A stretch of 38,573 nt of DNA from Methylophilaceae bacterium (GCA_026419515.1 JANZZG010000060.1:1-38573), one strand, 5' to 3'; counted from the first letter of the stretch, positions 12,490 through 21,090 are shown. Notes: a model not told the origin generated them from the sequence alone. Numbers and translations: made by a program.

Positions 12490-12512
12490 CCCGTCGCCCG
12501 ACGGGCTTTTTT
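12490..12512 (+). terminator. Terminator-like hairpin 2 immediately upstream of rpsA
   Basis: CCCGTC (12490-12495) pairs with GACGGG (12500-12505) around a GCCC loop and is followed by C and six Ts (12507-12512). Only 16 bases separate the T-run from the rpsA ATG, leaving no room for a promoter. Rather than a simple end of transcription, it may be an attenuator or a translational leader structure for rpsA. Confidence 0.65.
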
Positions 12513-12528
12513 GAGTTAGGTAATTTTA

Positions 12529-14229
12529 ATGTCCACTGCTATCCCATCCCAGGAAAGTTTCGCTACCCTTTTCGAAGCAAGCCTCGAGCACCAAGAGATG
12601 CGCTTGGGCGAGGTGATCACCGCCGAAGTCGTTTCGGTGGATGACGATTTCGTCATCGTCAATGCCGGCCTCAAATCCGAAAGCGTCATCCCCGCTTCCG
12701 AATTCCGTAACGATCGTGGAGAGCTCGAAGTCAAGGTAGGCGATTTCGTCAAAGTCGCCATCGAGGCTCTGGAAGATGGTTACGGCTCCACTCGCCTGTC
12801 GCGCGAAAAAGCCAAGCGCCTCGCTGCCTGGCAGGAATTGGAAGAAGCCATGGCCGAAGGCCGTATCGTCAAAGGCGTCATCAATGGTCGTGTCAAAGGC
12901 GGTCTTACCGTCATGATCAATGGCTTGCGCGCTTTCTTGCCTGGCTCGCTGGTGGACATTCGTCCCGTCAAGGACACGACACCGTACGAAGGTAAGGAGT
13001 GGGAATTCAAGGTCATCAAGCTCGACCGCAAGCGCAACAATGTCGTGCTCTCTCGCCGCGCCGTGCTAGAAGAAACCATGGGCGCCGACCGTGAAGCGTT
13101 GATGAGTCAGCTCACCGAAGGTTCGGTGGTCAAAGGCATCGTCAAGAACATCACTGACTACGGCGCATTCGTCGATCTAGGGGGGATCGACGGGCTGCTA
13201 CACATCACCGATCTGGCCTGGCGCCGCGTCAAGCATCCCTCCGAAATACTGTCCGTCGGTGATGAGGTCGAGGCCAAAGTCCTCAAATTCGATGCCGAAA
13301 AAAACCGTGTCTCCCTGGGCCTCAAACAGCTGGGCGATGACCCGTGGGTCAATCTGTCCCGCCGCTATCCAGTGGGCACCCGCCTGTTCGGCAAGGTCAC
13401 CAACCTGACCGACTACGGCGCGTTCGTCGAAATCGAACCAGGGATCGAAGGGTTGGTGCACGTCTCCGAAATGGATTGGACCAACAAGAACGTTCATCCC
13501 GGCAAGGTCGTGCAGCTGGGAGATGAAGTCGAGGTCATGATCCTGGAAGTGGACGAAGAACGCCGCCGGCTCTCGCTGGGGATCAAGCAGTGCAAGCCCA
13601 ATCCGTGGGAAGATTTCGCGGCCACCATGAAGAAAGGCGACAAGGTGCGTGGCCAGATCAAGTCCATCACGGATTTTGGCATTTTCATCGGTTTGCCCGG
13701 GGGCATCGATGGCTTGGTACACCTGTCCGACCTGTCCTGGAGCCAGCCCGGCGAAGAAGCCATCCGCAGTTACAAGAAGGGCGACGAGGTGGAAGCGGTG
13801 ATCCTCAGCATCGATGTCGAGAAAGAGCGCATTTCCCTGGGGATCAAGCAATTGTCGGGGGATCCCGTCGCCGCACTCACGGCCACCTTCGAGAAAGGTG
13901 CCATAGTCAAGGGCAAGGTCAAGAGTCTGGATGCCAAAGGTGCCGTCATTGACCTTGGCGGCGAGGCAGAAGGTTATCTGCGTGCTTCCGAGGCCTCCCG
14001 CGAGAAAGTCGAGGACATCCGCGACGTACTCAAGGAAGGAGATGAGATCGAGGCCAAAGTCATCAGCGTGGACCGCAAGAACCGTGTCGTCAACCTATCC
14101 ATCAAAGCCAAGGAAATGGCCGAAGAGGCCGACGCCGTGCAGAAATACGGTAACGACGGTGGCAATGCCGGGACCACCAATCTGGGGGCCCTGCTGAAAG
14201 CCAAGATGGATAACAAGAACGACGAATGA
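12529..14229 (+). CDS. rpsA: 30S ribosomal protein S1
   Basis: S1 recruits structured mRNAs to the 30S subunit and is essential in Gram-negatives. The 566-residue protein contains six S1 (OB-fold) repeats, beginning near residues 22, 107, 192, 277, 364 and 451. The recurrent DYGAFV, DFGIFI and ..HVSEM/..HISDL blocks mark the four central repeats. Repeats 1-2 are the divergent ribosome-binding type. ATG 12529 is preceded by a weak TTAGG. The leader is dominated by two hairpins, consistent with S1 autoregulation known in E. coli, though the mechanism here is inferred. ihfB follows 13 bases later. Confidence 0.98.
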   Translation: MSTAIPSQESFATLFEASLEHQEMRLGEVITAEVVSVDDDFVIVNAGLKSESVIPASEFRNDRGELEVKVGDFVKVAIEALEDGYGSTRLSREKAKRLAAWQELEEAMAEGRIVKGVINGRVKGGLTVMINGLRAFLPGSLVDIRPVKDTTPYEGKEWEFKVIKLDRKRNNVVLSRRAVLEETMGADREALMSQLTEGSVVKGIVKNITDYGAFVDLGGIDGLLHITDLAWRRVKHPSEILSVGDEVEAKVLKFDAEKNRVSLGLKQLGDDPWVNLSRRYPVGTRLFGKVTNLTDYGAFVEIEPGIEGLVHVSEMDWTNKNVHPGKVVQLGDEVEVMILEVDEERRRLSLGIKQCKPNPWEDFAATMKKGDKVRGQIKSITDFGIFIGLPGGIDGLVHLSDLSWSQPGEEAIRSYKKGDEVEAVILSIDVEKERISLGIKQLSGDPVAALTATFEKGAIVKGKVKSLDAKGAVIDLGGEAEGYLRASEASREKVEDIRDVLKEGDEIEAKVISVDRKNRVVNLSIKAKEMAEEADAVQKYGNDGGNAGTTNLGALLKAKMDNKNDE

Positions 14230-14242
14230 GCGCGAAAACGCC

Positions 14243-14527
14243 ATGACCAAATCGGAACTCATTGCCAGACTGGCCGCACGGTTCCCGCAACTCGTGGTCA
14301 AGGATGCCGAATTGTCCGTCAAGGCCATACTCGATGCCATGGCGGCCAAATTGGCAGCGGGTGATCGTATCGAGATACGCGGATTCGGCAGCTTCAGCCT
14401 GAACTACCGCCCTCCCCGTATCGGACGTAATCCCAAAACGGGGGCCAAAGTACACGTGCCCGAAAAATACGTGCCACATTTCAAAGCCGGGAAGGAATTG
14501 CGCGAACGCGTCGATTTCCGCCGTTAG
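14243..14527 (+). CDS. ihfB: Integration host factor subunit beta
   Basis: Small DNA-bending nucleoid protein that pairs with IHF-alpha. The 94 residues contain the HU/IHF signature: [22 protein letters not shown] with the DNA-intercalating Pro in the beta arm, then [22 protein letters not shown]. Start ATG 14243 gives the canonical MTKSELI N-terminus. The TAG stop (14525-14527) abuts the first base of a repeat element. Confidence 0.97.
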   Translation: MTKSELIARLAARFPQLVVKDAELSVKAILDAMAAKLAAGDRIEIRGFGSFSLNYRPPRIGRNPKTGAKVHVPEKYVPHFKAGKELRERVDFRR

Positions 14528-14679
14528 GGAAACCCTGACAAACCGCTGTGAGTGGCTTGAAGGCTGACGTGTACGGCGCGAAAGCAACCGTGCCAACCCA
14601 ATAGTTGGGCGTAGGCGCGTGCACCGCCCCCGTCGCCGTCCGCCCGCGCAGTAGTTTGTTCACAGATTTCAGGGTTGGT
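14528..14679 (+). repeat. MITE-like intergenic repeat, copy A
   Basis: A roughly 150-bp non-coding block fills most of the ihfB-lapA gap. It starts GGAAACCCTGA and ends TTTCAGGGTTGGT, so its ends are inverted repeats; the similarity extends inward (CTGTGAG near 14546 and TTCACAG near 14660). A CCCAA-TAG-TTGGG hairpin lies inside at about 14598. A second element with matching ends lies at 24162-24310. TA dinucleotides flank both ends. I see no ORF in it. It could be a MITE mobilised by an absent transposase, or a REP-like element. Confidence 0.55.
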
Positions 14680-14704
14680 ACTCGGATACGGCAAGGCAGA
14701 CCAC

Positions 14705-14736
14705 ACGGCGCACTCGTATGAGTGCGCCGTTTTTTT
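14705..14736 (+). terminator. Strong Rho-independent terminator after ihfB
   Basis: A perfect 11-bp stem ACGGCGCACTC / GAGTGCGCCGT with a 4-base loop is followed by six further Ts. It should end the rpsA-ihfB message and insulate lapA, whose ATG lies only 18 bases further on. Confidence 0.9.
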
Positions 14737-14738
14737 GC

Positions 14739-14747
14739 TGGTAAAAT
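14739..14747 (+). promoter_or_regulatory. Extended -10 element of lapA
   Basis: TGGTAAAAT is an extended -10 (TGn plus TAAAAT). It sits between the terminator T-run and the lapA start, with 7 bases from box to ATG, so the start of transcription should coincide with the start codon. Any -35 would fall within the terminator stem and is poor. Confidence 0.5.
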
Positions 14748-14754
14748 CATTTTC

Positions 14755-15027
14755 ATGCGTTACCTCTATGCACTTGTCGCGTTCATCCTGTTTATTGCGG
14801 TGCTTGGTTTCGCCGTCAAAAACGGGACACCCGTCACCGTTCACTACTACCTCGGGGTAGCGTGGCATGCCCCGTTGGTCCTCGTAATCCTGGTCAGTCT
14901 GATCACGGGTATCGCATTGGGTATCGCGGCCTGCCTCGGCTTGATCATCCGCCAGCGTAGGGCGTTGTCGGCCCTGCGGCATGAGCTGGCAAAACTGGGC
15001 GCCCCCACGGTGCCCCCATCTCCTTAG
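14755..15027 (+). CDS. lapA: LapA family inner-membrane protein (DUF1049)
   Basis: LapA is a small inner-membrane partner of LapB in control of LpxC turnover and LPS assembly. The 90-residue protein has two transmembrane segments (about 4-22 and 40-63) separated by VKNGTPVTVHYYLG, a pattern typical of DUF1049, then a short cytoplasmic helix. ATG 14755 is chosen because it begins directly at the first TM; an in-frame GTG at 14722 lies within the terminator stem. lapB follows 16 bases later. Confidence 0.88.
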   Translation: MRYLYALVAFILFIAVLGFAVKNGTPVTVHYYLGVAWHAPLVLVILVSLITGIALGIAACLGLIIRQRRALSALRHELAKLGAPTVPPSP

Positions 15028-15043
15028 GCCCGGGTTCGTGGCA

Positions 15044-16195
15044 ATGGATTTCGAATACTGGTGGTTGCTCGGGCTACCCTTGTTTTTCGTGCTGGGTTGG
15101 ATTGCCGCACGTATCGACATCGGCCAGCTGCTGACCGAGACCAGCACACTACCGGCTTCTTATTTCCGTGGCCTGAATTTCCTCATCAGCGAGCAGCCGG
15201 ACAAAGCCATCGAGGCTTTCATGGAAGCTTTGAAAGCAGATTCCGACACCCTGGAGTTACATTTCGCCCTGGGTAGCCTGTTTCGCCGTACTGGCGAGAT
15301 GGACCGTGCCATTCGGTTGCATCAGGGCTTACTGGAGCGCGAAAACCTGCCTGAAGCCCAGCGACTCATGGCACTGGCGGAGCTGGCACAGGACTATTTC
15401 AAGGCAGGCTTGTTCGACCGCGCAGAAGAGTTGTTCCGGCGTCTGGTCGAGACCCGCTATGCCAATTCCGCCTTGCGGGCCCTGCTCGAAATCTACGTGC
15501 GGGAAAAAGAGTGGCTGCAAGCGGTGGATACGGCACAGCGTCTGGAAACGCTCACCGGTACCCGACTACGCAAGGAAATCGCGCAGTTTCACTGCGAACT
15601 GGCCCAACAAAACCTGCTGCTGGGCCATGTGGCGGAAGCCCGCACCCATTTGGCCGAAGCCCGCGCCGCCAATCGCAATTGCGTCCGCGCCAGCATCATG
15701 CTGGGCGACATCGAAGCCGCAGCAGGCAATCCGCAAGCGGCCCTGGCGGCGTGGCGCGCCATCGAGTTGCAATCACCCGACGGACTGGAGCTGGTCGCCG
15801 CCCGCATGATGGCGGCCTGGCGTAGCCTGGGCAAAGCCGAGGAGGGCTTGACCTGGCTACAAGACGTGGTGCGCAAATATCATCTCGAAAAAGCCGGGGA
15901 GGTATTGTTCCAGGCAACGCTGGACATCCAGGGGCCAGAAGCCGCCTACCGCATGGCACACGAGGAAGCAGAACGATCTCCTACGCTGGCGGCGCTCGAC
16001 CGTCTGCTACAGGCCAAGGTCAGTGGGATGCCGGATGGCGATCTGCGCCTGGTGATGGATGCGCTGCGCGCGCATCTGGAAAAAACCGCCTTTCATCGCT
16101 GTACCACCTGCGGCTACACCGCGCGCCAATTCCACTGGCACTGCCCCAGCTGCGGGGAATGGGAAACCTTTCCGGCCAGGTTCGAGCGCACATGA
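15044..16195 (+). CDS. lapB: Lipopolysaccharide assembly protein LapB (YciM)
   Basis: LapB is a membrane-anchored TPR protein that presents LpxC to FtsH and so balances LPS and phospholipid synthesis. The 383-residue protein has an N-terminal TM helix (about 5-22), a run of TPR repeats (about 35-330, e.g. [20 protein letters not shown]) and a C-terminal rubredoxin-like zinc module CTTC...CPSCG (about 353-371). Start ATG 15044 matches the usual [12 protein letters not shown] 15038 is a close alternative. The stop overlaps pyrF (ATGA). Confidence 0.95.
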   Translation: MDFEYWWLLGLPLFFVLGWIAARIDIGQLLTETSTLPASYFRGLNFLISEQPDKAIEAFMEALKADSDTLELHFALGSLFRRTGEMDRAIRLHQGLLERENLPEAQRLMALAELAQDYFKAGLFDRAEELFRRLVETRYANSALRALLEIYVREKEWLQAVDTAQRLETLTGTRLRKEIAQFHCELAQQNLLLGHVAEARTHLAEARAANRNCVRASIMLGDIEAAAGNPQAALAAWRAIELQSPDGLELVAARMMAAWRSLGKAEEGLTWLQDVVRKYHLEKAGEVLFQATLDIQGPEAAYRMAHEEAERSPTLAALDRLLQAKVSGMPDGDLRLVMDALRAHLEKTAFHRCTTCGYTARQFHWHCPSCGEWETFPARFERT

Positions 16196-16908
16196 CCGAC
16201 CCCAGAATCATCGTGGCGCTGGATTATCCCGACGCTGCGTCAGCCAACAGACTGGTCGCCCGGCTCGACCCCGCATTGTGCCGCCTCAAGGTCGGCAAGG
16301 AACTGTTCACCGCAGAAGGACCCGCCTTCGTAGCCTCTCTGGTGCATCGGGGATATGGTGTGTTTCTCGATCTCAAGTTCCACGACATCCCTAATACCGT
16401 GGCGCGAGCGTGCCTCGCTGCGAGCCGCCTGGGGATATGGATGCTCAACGTGCATGCATCGGGTGGGCGGGCCATGATGGAGGCGGCACGCGAAGCGGTG
16501 GAGCACGCGGCGACACCACCCCGGCTGATCGCCGTCACCGTGCTGACCAGCATGAACCAGCCCACACTGGCAGAAATCGGCGTCGGCGACACCCTGCATG
16601 AACAGGTGCTGCGGCTGGCACGACTGGCCGCACAGTGCGGCCTCGATGGGGTGGTCTGCTCCGCACAGGAAGCGCCGATGCTACGCGAAGACATCGGTTC
16701 CGACTTTCTGCTGGTCACCCCCGGCATCCGGCCGGCAGATGCATGCCTGGACGACCAGGCGCGTGTGGTGACGCCCGCCAAGGCTCTGCGCCAGGGTTCG
16801 GACTATCTGGTGATCGGCCGCCCCATCACGCAGGCGCCAGATCCACTGCAAGCCCTGCAGCGCGTCCAGGCGGAGATCCTCAACACACTTTCCAGGACAT
16901 CCCAATGA
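16192..16908 (+). CDS. pyrF: Orotidine-5'-phosphate decarboxylase
   Basis: Last step of UMP synthesis. The 238-residue TIM barrel has the catalytic [12 protein letters not shown] motif (Asp-x-Lys-x-x-Asp), MLNVHASGG and the phosphate-binding LVTPGIRP and [13 protein letters not shown] 16192 overlaps the lapB stop, and the stop overlaps the trxC start, both by ATGA. lapB-pyrF adjacency is common in gamma- and betaproteobacteria. Confidence 0.97.
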   Translation: MTDPRIIVALDYPDAASANRLVARLDPALCRLKVGKELFTAEGPAFVASLVHRGYGVFLDLKFHDIPNTVARACLAASRLGIWMLNVHASGGRAMMEAAREAVEHAATPPRLIAVTVLTSMNQPTLAEIGVGDTLHEQVLRLARLAAQCGLDGVVCSAQEAPMLREDIGSDFLLVTPGIRPADACLDDQARVVTPAKALRQGSDYLVIGRPITQAPDPLQALQRVQAEILNTLSRTSQ

Positions 16909-17339
16909 CTGATTCCCTGCATCTGGTCTGCCCACACTGCACGGCCATCAACCGTGTCCCCTCAGCCCGCCTGACCGGGCACCCGCTGTGTGGCAAATGC
17001 CACCGACCCTTATTCGACGGACATCCCGTGGAGCTGGATGAAGCTGCATTCGAACGCCACCTCCAAGCCAACGACATCCCCTTGCTGGTCGATTTCTGGG
17101 CACCCTGGTGCGGGCCCTGCAAAATGATGGCGCCGGCTTTCGTGCAGGCGACCGGGTTGCTGGAACCTCACATCCGACTGGCCAAGGTCAACACCGATGC
17201 CGTACCGGAGCTGGCAAGCCGTTATGCCATCCGCAGCATTCCTACCCTCCTGCTATTCCGCAACGGCCGCGAAGTGGCGCGGCAAGCCGGTGCCATGGGG
17301 GCTGCCGACATCGTGCGCTGGGTCGGTATGCAACGCTGA
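16905..17339 (+). CDS. trxC: Thioredoxin 2 (TrxC)
   Basis: Cytoplasmic thiol reductase with an N-terminal zinc finger, usually linked to oxidative stress. The 144-residue protein has C9-x2-C12 and C29-x2-C32 zinc ligands, then a thioredoxin fold with active site WCGPC (68-72) and the cis-Pro motif [12 protein letters not shown] 16905 overlaps the pyrF stop. It ends 20 bases before the convergent DUF2892 gene, with no clear terminator between. Confidence 0.95.
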   Translation: MTDSLHLVCPHCTAINRVPSARLTGHPLCGKCHRPLFDGHPVELDEAAFERHLQANDIPLLVDFWAPWCGPCKMMAPAFVQATGLLEPHIRLAKVNTDAVPELASRYAIRSIPTLLLFRNGREVARQAGAMGAADIVRWVGMQR

Positions 17340-17359
17340 GCAGAGCGCGCCCAATCCCG

Positions 17360-17560
17360 TCAACGCTGCTGGTCACCTGAGGTCGTACAGGTATTGATGC
17401 CAATCAGCGTATACGCCGGACAGCTTCCAACCAGCCCGGTCACCAACGGCAATACGCCTACCCATGCCCATACTGGACCCCCCATCACCGCCCACACCAC
17501 CAGGGCGGTTCCCGCTACGATCCTGACTGCTCGGTCGATTTTGCCCACGTTGGTTTGCAT
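17360..17560 (-). CDS. DUF2892 (YgaP-like) membrane protein
   Basis: A 66-residue membrane protein with an N-terminal MQTNVGKIDRAVRI amphipathic start, one or two TM segments (about 14-45) and the CPAYTLIGINTC block that is the hallmark of DUF2892, the membrane part of YgaP-type rhodaneses. No rhodanese domain is fused. A strong AGGAGGG lies upstream of ATG. It follows the Lon-like protease by 33 bases on the same strand and may be the last gene of the moa operon. Function is unknown; the two Cys suggest redox or sulfur chemistry (inference). Confidence 0.85.
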   Translation of the reverse strand: MQTNVGKIDRAVRIVAGTALVVWAVMGGPVWAWVGVLPLVTGLVGSCPAYTLIGINTCTTSGDQQR

Positions 17561-17593
17561 CCTACCCTCCTTTCTCTATAACGCCCTCATCCG

Positions 17594-20002
17594 TCAATGT
17601 TCGCGGTCGCGGGCATGCGCGGCCGCTTCACAGGCTTTGCGGAAAGCCTCCAACGTCTTCTGCACTCGTCCCAAAACCGTATCCGGTCGGAAATTTCCCA
17701 TTTCGTCCGGCACGCCTGCCGCCATCCCTGTCAAAATTTCCAGCCCCTCACAAACGTTATCGATTGTGTAAATGCCGAATTGTCCTGCCTCCACGGCTGC
17801 CACGACCTCCCGATCCAATAATAGATGGCCGCAATTGCGGGCTGGGATGATCACCCCCTGCTTGCCGTCGAGCCCAATGCGACGGCAGACACGGAAATAG
17901 CCTTCGATTTTTTCATTGATGCCTCCGACAGGCAGCACCTCCCCATACTGATTGAGCGCCCCGGTCACGGCGATTCCCTGTGGCAAGGGCAGTCCAGACA
18001 ATGCGGAAATCAACGCGAACAATTCCGCACAGGAAGCAGAATCACCCTCCACACCGTGATATTCCTGCTCAAACACTAGCGAGGCGGTCAGGCATAATGG
18101 GGTCATGTTGGTGAACGTGGCCGCCAGCCAGTTCTGCAGAATGAATACCCCCTTGTCGTGATTTGGCCCGCTCATTTCAACCTCACGGTCGATATTGATG
18201 ATGCCGTCATCGCCTGCATACACACGCGCAGAAATACGCACCGGGGAACCAAAACAGTAATCGCCCAAATCGATCTGGGTCAGGCCATTGATTTGCCCGA
18301 CCTCACGTCCACTGGTGCGAATCATGATCTCACCTTCCGCGATCGACTCGTGCAGGCGCTGTTCGGGATAATTATGGCGAGCAATCCGTGCCTGGCGTGC
18401 CGCCTCGACGTCCTGCACCGATACGATTCGCCCTCCCCTTGTCACACACTGGGTAGCGCTTTCCACCAGCCAGGCCTCCAGCCGGCCAAACAGCGCACTC
18501 TGGCGACGCCGATCACCCAATTCACGCTGCATTTCCTGCAGCAGGCTGGCCACGGCGGCAGCGTCGAAATGCGGCAATCCCAGACGCCGGCAAGTCTGTG
18601 CCACGAACAATGCCGTCGCTCGGCGTGCCATGGTGTCGGCAGGAAAGCTCTCGGCAAAATCCACCTTGACGCGGAAATGCTGGAAAAATTCTGGATCGAC
18701 TTCCTGCAGGTCGTAGTATTCTTCCCGTGAACCGATCAAGACGATCTTGACACGTACTTCCACGACTTCCGGTTCCAGCGTGGTGGCAGCCAATTGCCCC
18801 AGAGTGGCGGCCGGCTCCTCGATCTGTAGCCCTCCGTTCCTGAGGAACCGCCGCAGTTTCTCCCACACTTGCGGCTCGCGCAACAGATCACGGAGATGAA
18901 GCATGAGAAAGCCCCCATGCGCCCGTAGCAAGTTACCGGCGCGGATGCGGGTGAAATCGGTCAGCAGTACGCCATTTTCCGCCTGGTACTCGATCCCCCC
19001 GAACAGGGAACGGAACACCGGATCGTCGTCACGTAGTACCGGCGCCCTTGCCATGCCGCCATTGTCCACCACCACGTTCACGCGGTAGCGCTTGAGCAGC
19101 TCTTCCATGCGCTCATGATCGAAGTCGCCACCCCCACCGACAGGGGAGAATACTTCCAGATTGTCCAGCACATCGGCACACAACAATCCTAGCCAATCTT
19201 GCAGGCGCGTCGCGTCTTCCACCTGTCCCGCGAGCGCTTCAGTGATCTTGTGCACATGTTGATCCAGCAAGGGTTGTACCGCCTGGCGCCGCAGATCGGT
19301 AAGCGCCTGCTCCATGGCCCGCTCTTTGGGGCGTATCGTCTCCAGATAATCCCCGATGGCGGCCCGCAGCTCGGCTTCCGCATGCTCCAGCACCATGCGC
19401 TGATCGGGGGTCATGGCAAGCAGCGCCTCCTCCGACATCGCCTGGCCATTCTTGTCCATCAGATTGAACACCAGCCGACCATCTTCACGCCGCAGCACGT
19501 AATTCCAGGCGGCAGCCAACGAGGCCAGCTCGGCATAGGCGCGGTCCATTTCGGCCTGATATGCCTTGCGTACCCGCGCACAATCCAAACGAAAACCCTC
19601 TTCATCCAGCTTGCGCGGGATCTCCACGGTCACGTCCCGCACGAAGGCTTCCATGCACTGACGCAACACGCTGCCCTGTCCCGGCCTCAATCGCAACGCC
19701 AGGGGCTTTTCTGGCTGCTCGAAGTTGTGGAGATAGACTAGATCCGGCGCTGGAGGGCGTTGCGCGGCGGCCTCCTGCATGGCACGAAACAACAGGGACG
19801 AACGTCCACTGCCTGCCTCGCCCAATACGAACAAGTTGTAGTCGGGGTGATCGATCGTCAGCCCAAAGCGGGCAGCCTTCTCTGCGCGCTCCTGACCGAT
19901 CCACACCGGAGCATCATCGACCAGCTCCGAAGTATCCCCAAACCCAAGGGTGTCTGGGTCAATCCTGAAATCCAAATCGGAAAAGGCAAGGGTCCGTGGC
20001 AT
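17594..20002 (-). CDS. Lon-type (S16) ATP-dependent protease, LonB/YcbZ-like
   Basis: An 802-residue AAA+ protein with a C-terminal Lon serine-lysine protease domain. The P-loop is GEAGSGRS (61-68), with Arg where most Walker A motifs have Lys. A long helical insertion (about 120-260) precedes the rest of the AAA module (LLTDFTRIRAGNLLRAHGGFLML and an IVLIGSREEYYDL sensor region). The protease dyad is S655 (in GDSAS) and K698 (in NEKIEG), 43 residues apart as in E. coli Lon. There is no N-terminal Lon substrate domain or TM anchor, so it is a soluble COG1067-type protease. It starts 15 bases after moaE, implying cotranscription. Substrates are unknown. Confidence 0.9.
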   Translation of the reverse strand: MPRTLAFSDLDFRIDPDTLGFGDTSELVDDAPVWIGQERAEKAARFGLTIDHPDYNLFVLGEAGSGRSSLLFRAMQEAAAQRPPAPDLVYLHNFEQPEKPLALRLRPGQGSVLRQCMEAFVRDVTVEIPRKLDEEGFRLDCARVRKAYQAEMDRAYAELASLAAAWNYVLRREDGRLVFNLMDKNGQAMSEEALLAMTPDQRMVLEHAEAELRAAIGDYLETIRPKERAMEQALTDLRRQAVQPLLDQHVHKITEALAGQVEDATRLQDWLGLLCADVLDNLEVFSPVGGGGDFDHERMEELLKRYRVNVVVDNGGMARAPVLRDDDPVFRSLFGGIEYQAENGVLLTDFTRIRAGNLLRAHGGFLMLHLRDLLREPQVWEKLRRFLRNGGLQIEEPAATLGQLAATTLEPEVVEVRVKIVLIGSREEYYDLQEVDPEFFQHFRVKVDFAESFPADTMARRATALFVAQTCRRLGLPHFDAAAVASLLQEMQRELGDRRRQSALFGRLEAWLVESATQCVTRGGRIVSVQDVEAARQARIARHNYPEQRLHESIAEGEIMIRTSGREVGQINGLTQIDLGDYCFGSPVRISARVYAGDDGIINIDREVEMSGPNHDKGVFILQNWLAATFTNMTPLCLTASLVFEQEYHGVEGDSASCAELFALISALSGLPLPQGIAVTGALNQYGEVLPVGGINEKIEGYFRVCRRIGLDGKQGVIIPARNCGHLLLDREVVAAVEAGQFGIYTIDNVCEGLEILTGMAAGVPDEMGNFRPDTVLGRVQKTLEAFRKACEAAAHARDREH

Positions 20003-20017
20003 ATCGTCAGTCTACTG

Positions 20018-20470
20018 TCAATTTTCCCAGCGGCTGCGGGCAGCCTCGTCACTGCCACGCGCCTCCACCCACCGCGCTCCGCCCGGGGTGGTTTCTTTCT
20101 TCCAGAACGGCGCCTCGGTTTTCAGATAATCCATGATGAACTCACAGGCTGCGAAACACTCGCTGCGATGGCTGCCGACTACCACCACCAGCACGATCTG
20201 GTCCAGTGGCTGCAGCGTGCCCACACGGTGGATGATGAGGGCATCCTGAATCGTCCAACGCATCTTGGCTCGGTCGATGATGGCGGCCAGCGCCTTTTCC
20301 GTCATGCCGGGATAATGCTCCAAAGTCAAGGTATGCACCAAACTTCCCTCGTTGACATCGCGCACCTGACCAACGAAAGCCACCACCGCTCCAATACCGG
20401 GGTTCATCAGTCGCATCCGGGCGATTTCCGCACCAGTATCGAAATCTTCCGTTTGTACGCGGACGACCAT
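20018..20470 (-). CDS. moaE: Molybdopterin synthase catalytic subunit
   Basis: MoaE inserts the dithiolene sulfurs into precursor Z using thiocarboxylated MoaD. The 150-residue protein shows the GAVVAFVGQVRD motif (about 27-38), HRSECFAACEFIMDYLKTEA (101-120) with active-site Lys K117, and PFWKKE (121-126) contributing K124/K125. ATG 20470 lies 2 bases after the moaD stop, so the two subunits are coupled. Confidence 0.96.
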   Translation of the reverse strand: MVVRVQTEDFDTGAEIARMRLMNPGIGAVVAFVGQVRDVNEGSLVHTLTLEHYPGMTEKALAAIIDRAKMRWTIQDALIIHRVGTLQPLDQIVLVVVVGSHRSECFAACEFIMDYLKTEAPFWKKETTPGGARWVEARGSDEAARSRWEN

Positions 20471-20472
20471 GC

Positions 20473-20736
20473 TCAGCCCCCCGTCACCGGAGGAAAAAAC
20501 GCCACTTCATCGCCCCCTTGGATGCGGGCGGTACCCTGTACCAGCGCCTGATTGACGGCAGCGCGAATGGGGCGGCTGCCCGAGAACTCCGCTTGCCATA
20601 CTCCACCACGCGCCGCAAGCCAAGCCATCAGCCCATCGACATCTCCCACACCATCGGGCAAGGCGATCTCCTCGCTTGCCGTCCCCAGTGCTTCGCGCAG
20701 CCGAGCGAAATAAAGGATGCGCAGTGGCTGGTTCAA
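20473..20736 (-). CDS. moaD: Molybdopterin synthase sulfur carrier subunit
   Basis: Ubiquitin-fold sulfur carrier of molybdenum-cofactor synthesis. The 87-residue protein begins with the typical ILYFARLREALG strand-helix and ends with the required Gly-Gly tail (FFPPVTGG) that is adenylylated and thiocarboxylated. The start is TTG 20736, which shares bases with the TGA stop of the upstream 58-residue ORF (TTGA overlap). moaE follows at 2 bases. Confidence 0.94.
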   Translation of the reverse strand: MNQPLRILYFARLREALGTASEEIALPDGVGDVDGLMAWLAARGGVWQAEFSGSRPIRAAVNQALVQGTARIQGGDEVAFFPPVTGG

Positions 20737-20909
20737 ATTCCCAAATCCTCGTCTGTGACGGGGCCGCGCGCGCCACTCAATGCCTGCATCATCAGCACCA
20801 TGGCCTTTTGTTTGGTTTCTTCATCATCCATCGCCCGCGAACTGAAAGTAATGCCAAACTGCGAGGCGTATTGCTGAATCAACATGATCAACATGCTTTC
20901 ATCTTCCAT
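20733..20909 (-). CDS. Unrecognised 58-residue acidic protein coupled to moaD
   Basis: ATG 20909 opens a 58-residue frame beginning MEDESMLIMLIQQYASQ and ending GPVTDEDLGI. A good AGGGGAA ribosome site lies about 9 bases upstream, and its TGA overlaps the moaD TTG start. The protein is Met-rich (8 Met), acidic and likely helical in the middle, with no TM segment or Cys. I do not recognise a family. Its position suggests a role with molybdopterin synthase, or that it serves to couple translation to moaD; both are inference. Confidence 0.65.
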   Translation of the reverse strand: MEDESMLIMLIQQYASQFGITFSSRAMDDEETKQKAMVLMMQALSGARGPVTDEDLGI

Positions 20910-20922
20910 GACTATCTTCCCC

Positions 20923-21090
20923 TTATTCGAGTTTCAAGCGAAACGACGTCAAATGCGCTTGCAGCCAATAGGTCTCCTCCTGCAACGCCCGTTGCACGAC
21001 CTCCTGCGGACGCTTTGCTGTCCACGTAAAACGCGCTCAGGGTCAAAGGAGCGCCCACCCTAAAGTCACACCCTCCACGAATTTAGGCAT
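20923..21090 (-). other. Candidate 55-codon leader ORF with two in-frame UGA codons
   Basis: ATG 21090 lies 6 bases after a TATAAT box. The frame reads MPKFVEGVTLGWALL, then TGA (21045-21043), CCC, TGA (21039-21037), then 37 sense codons ending FRLKLE and TAA at 20925-20923, 13 bases before the next ATG. The segment after the TGAs (RPQEVVQRALQEETYWLQAH) looks like real protein. A 6-bp hairpin (GUGGAC / GUCCGC, loop AGCAAAGC, 21025-21006) starts its loop 17 bases after the second UGA. Readings: a selenocysteine ORF; a +1 frameshifted small gene starting at TTG 21046, whose G/C-ending codons switch frame near 21014; or an untranslated leader. Confidence 0.35.

Noticed and set aside
14675-14860. 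A small plus-strand frame spanning the terminator before lapA
   Set aside because: It reads through the terminator stem in a frame different from lapA and has no ribosome site or domain.
20676-21029. A 117-codon plus-strand frame opposite moaD and the small ORFs
   Set aside because: No domain, no ribosome site, and it lies opposite a coherent operon with overlapping starts and stops.
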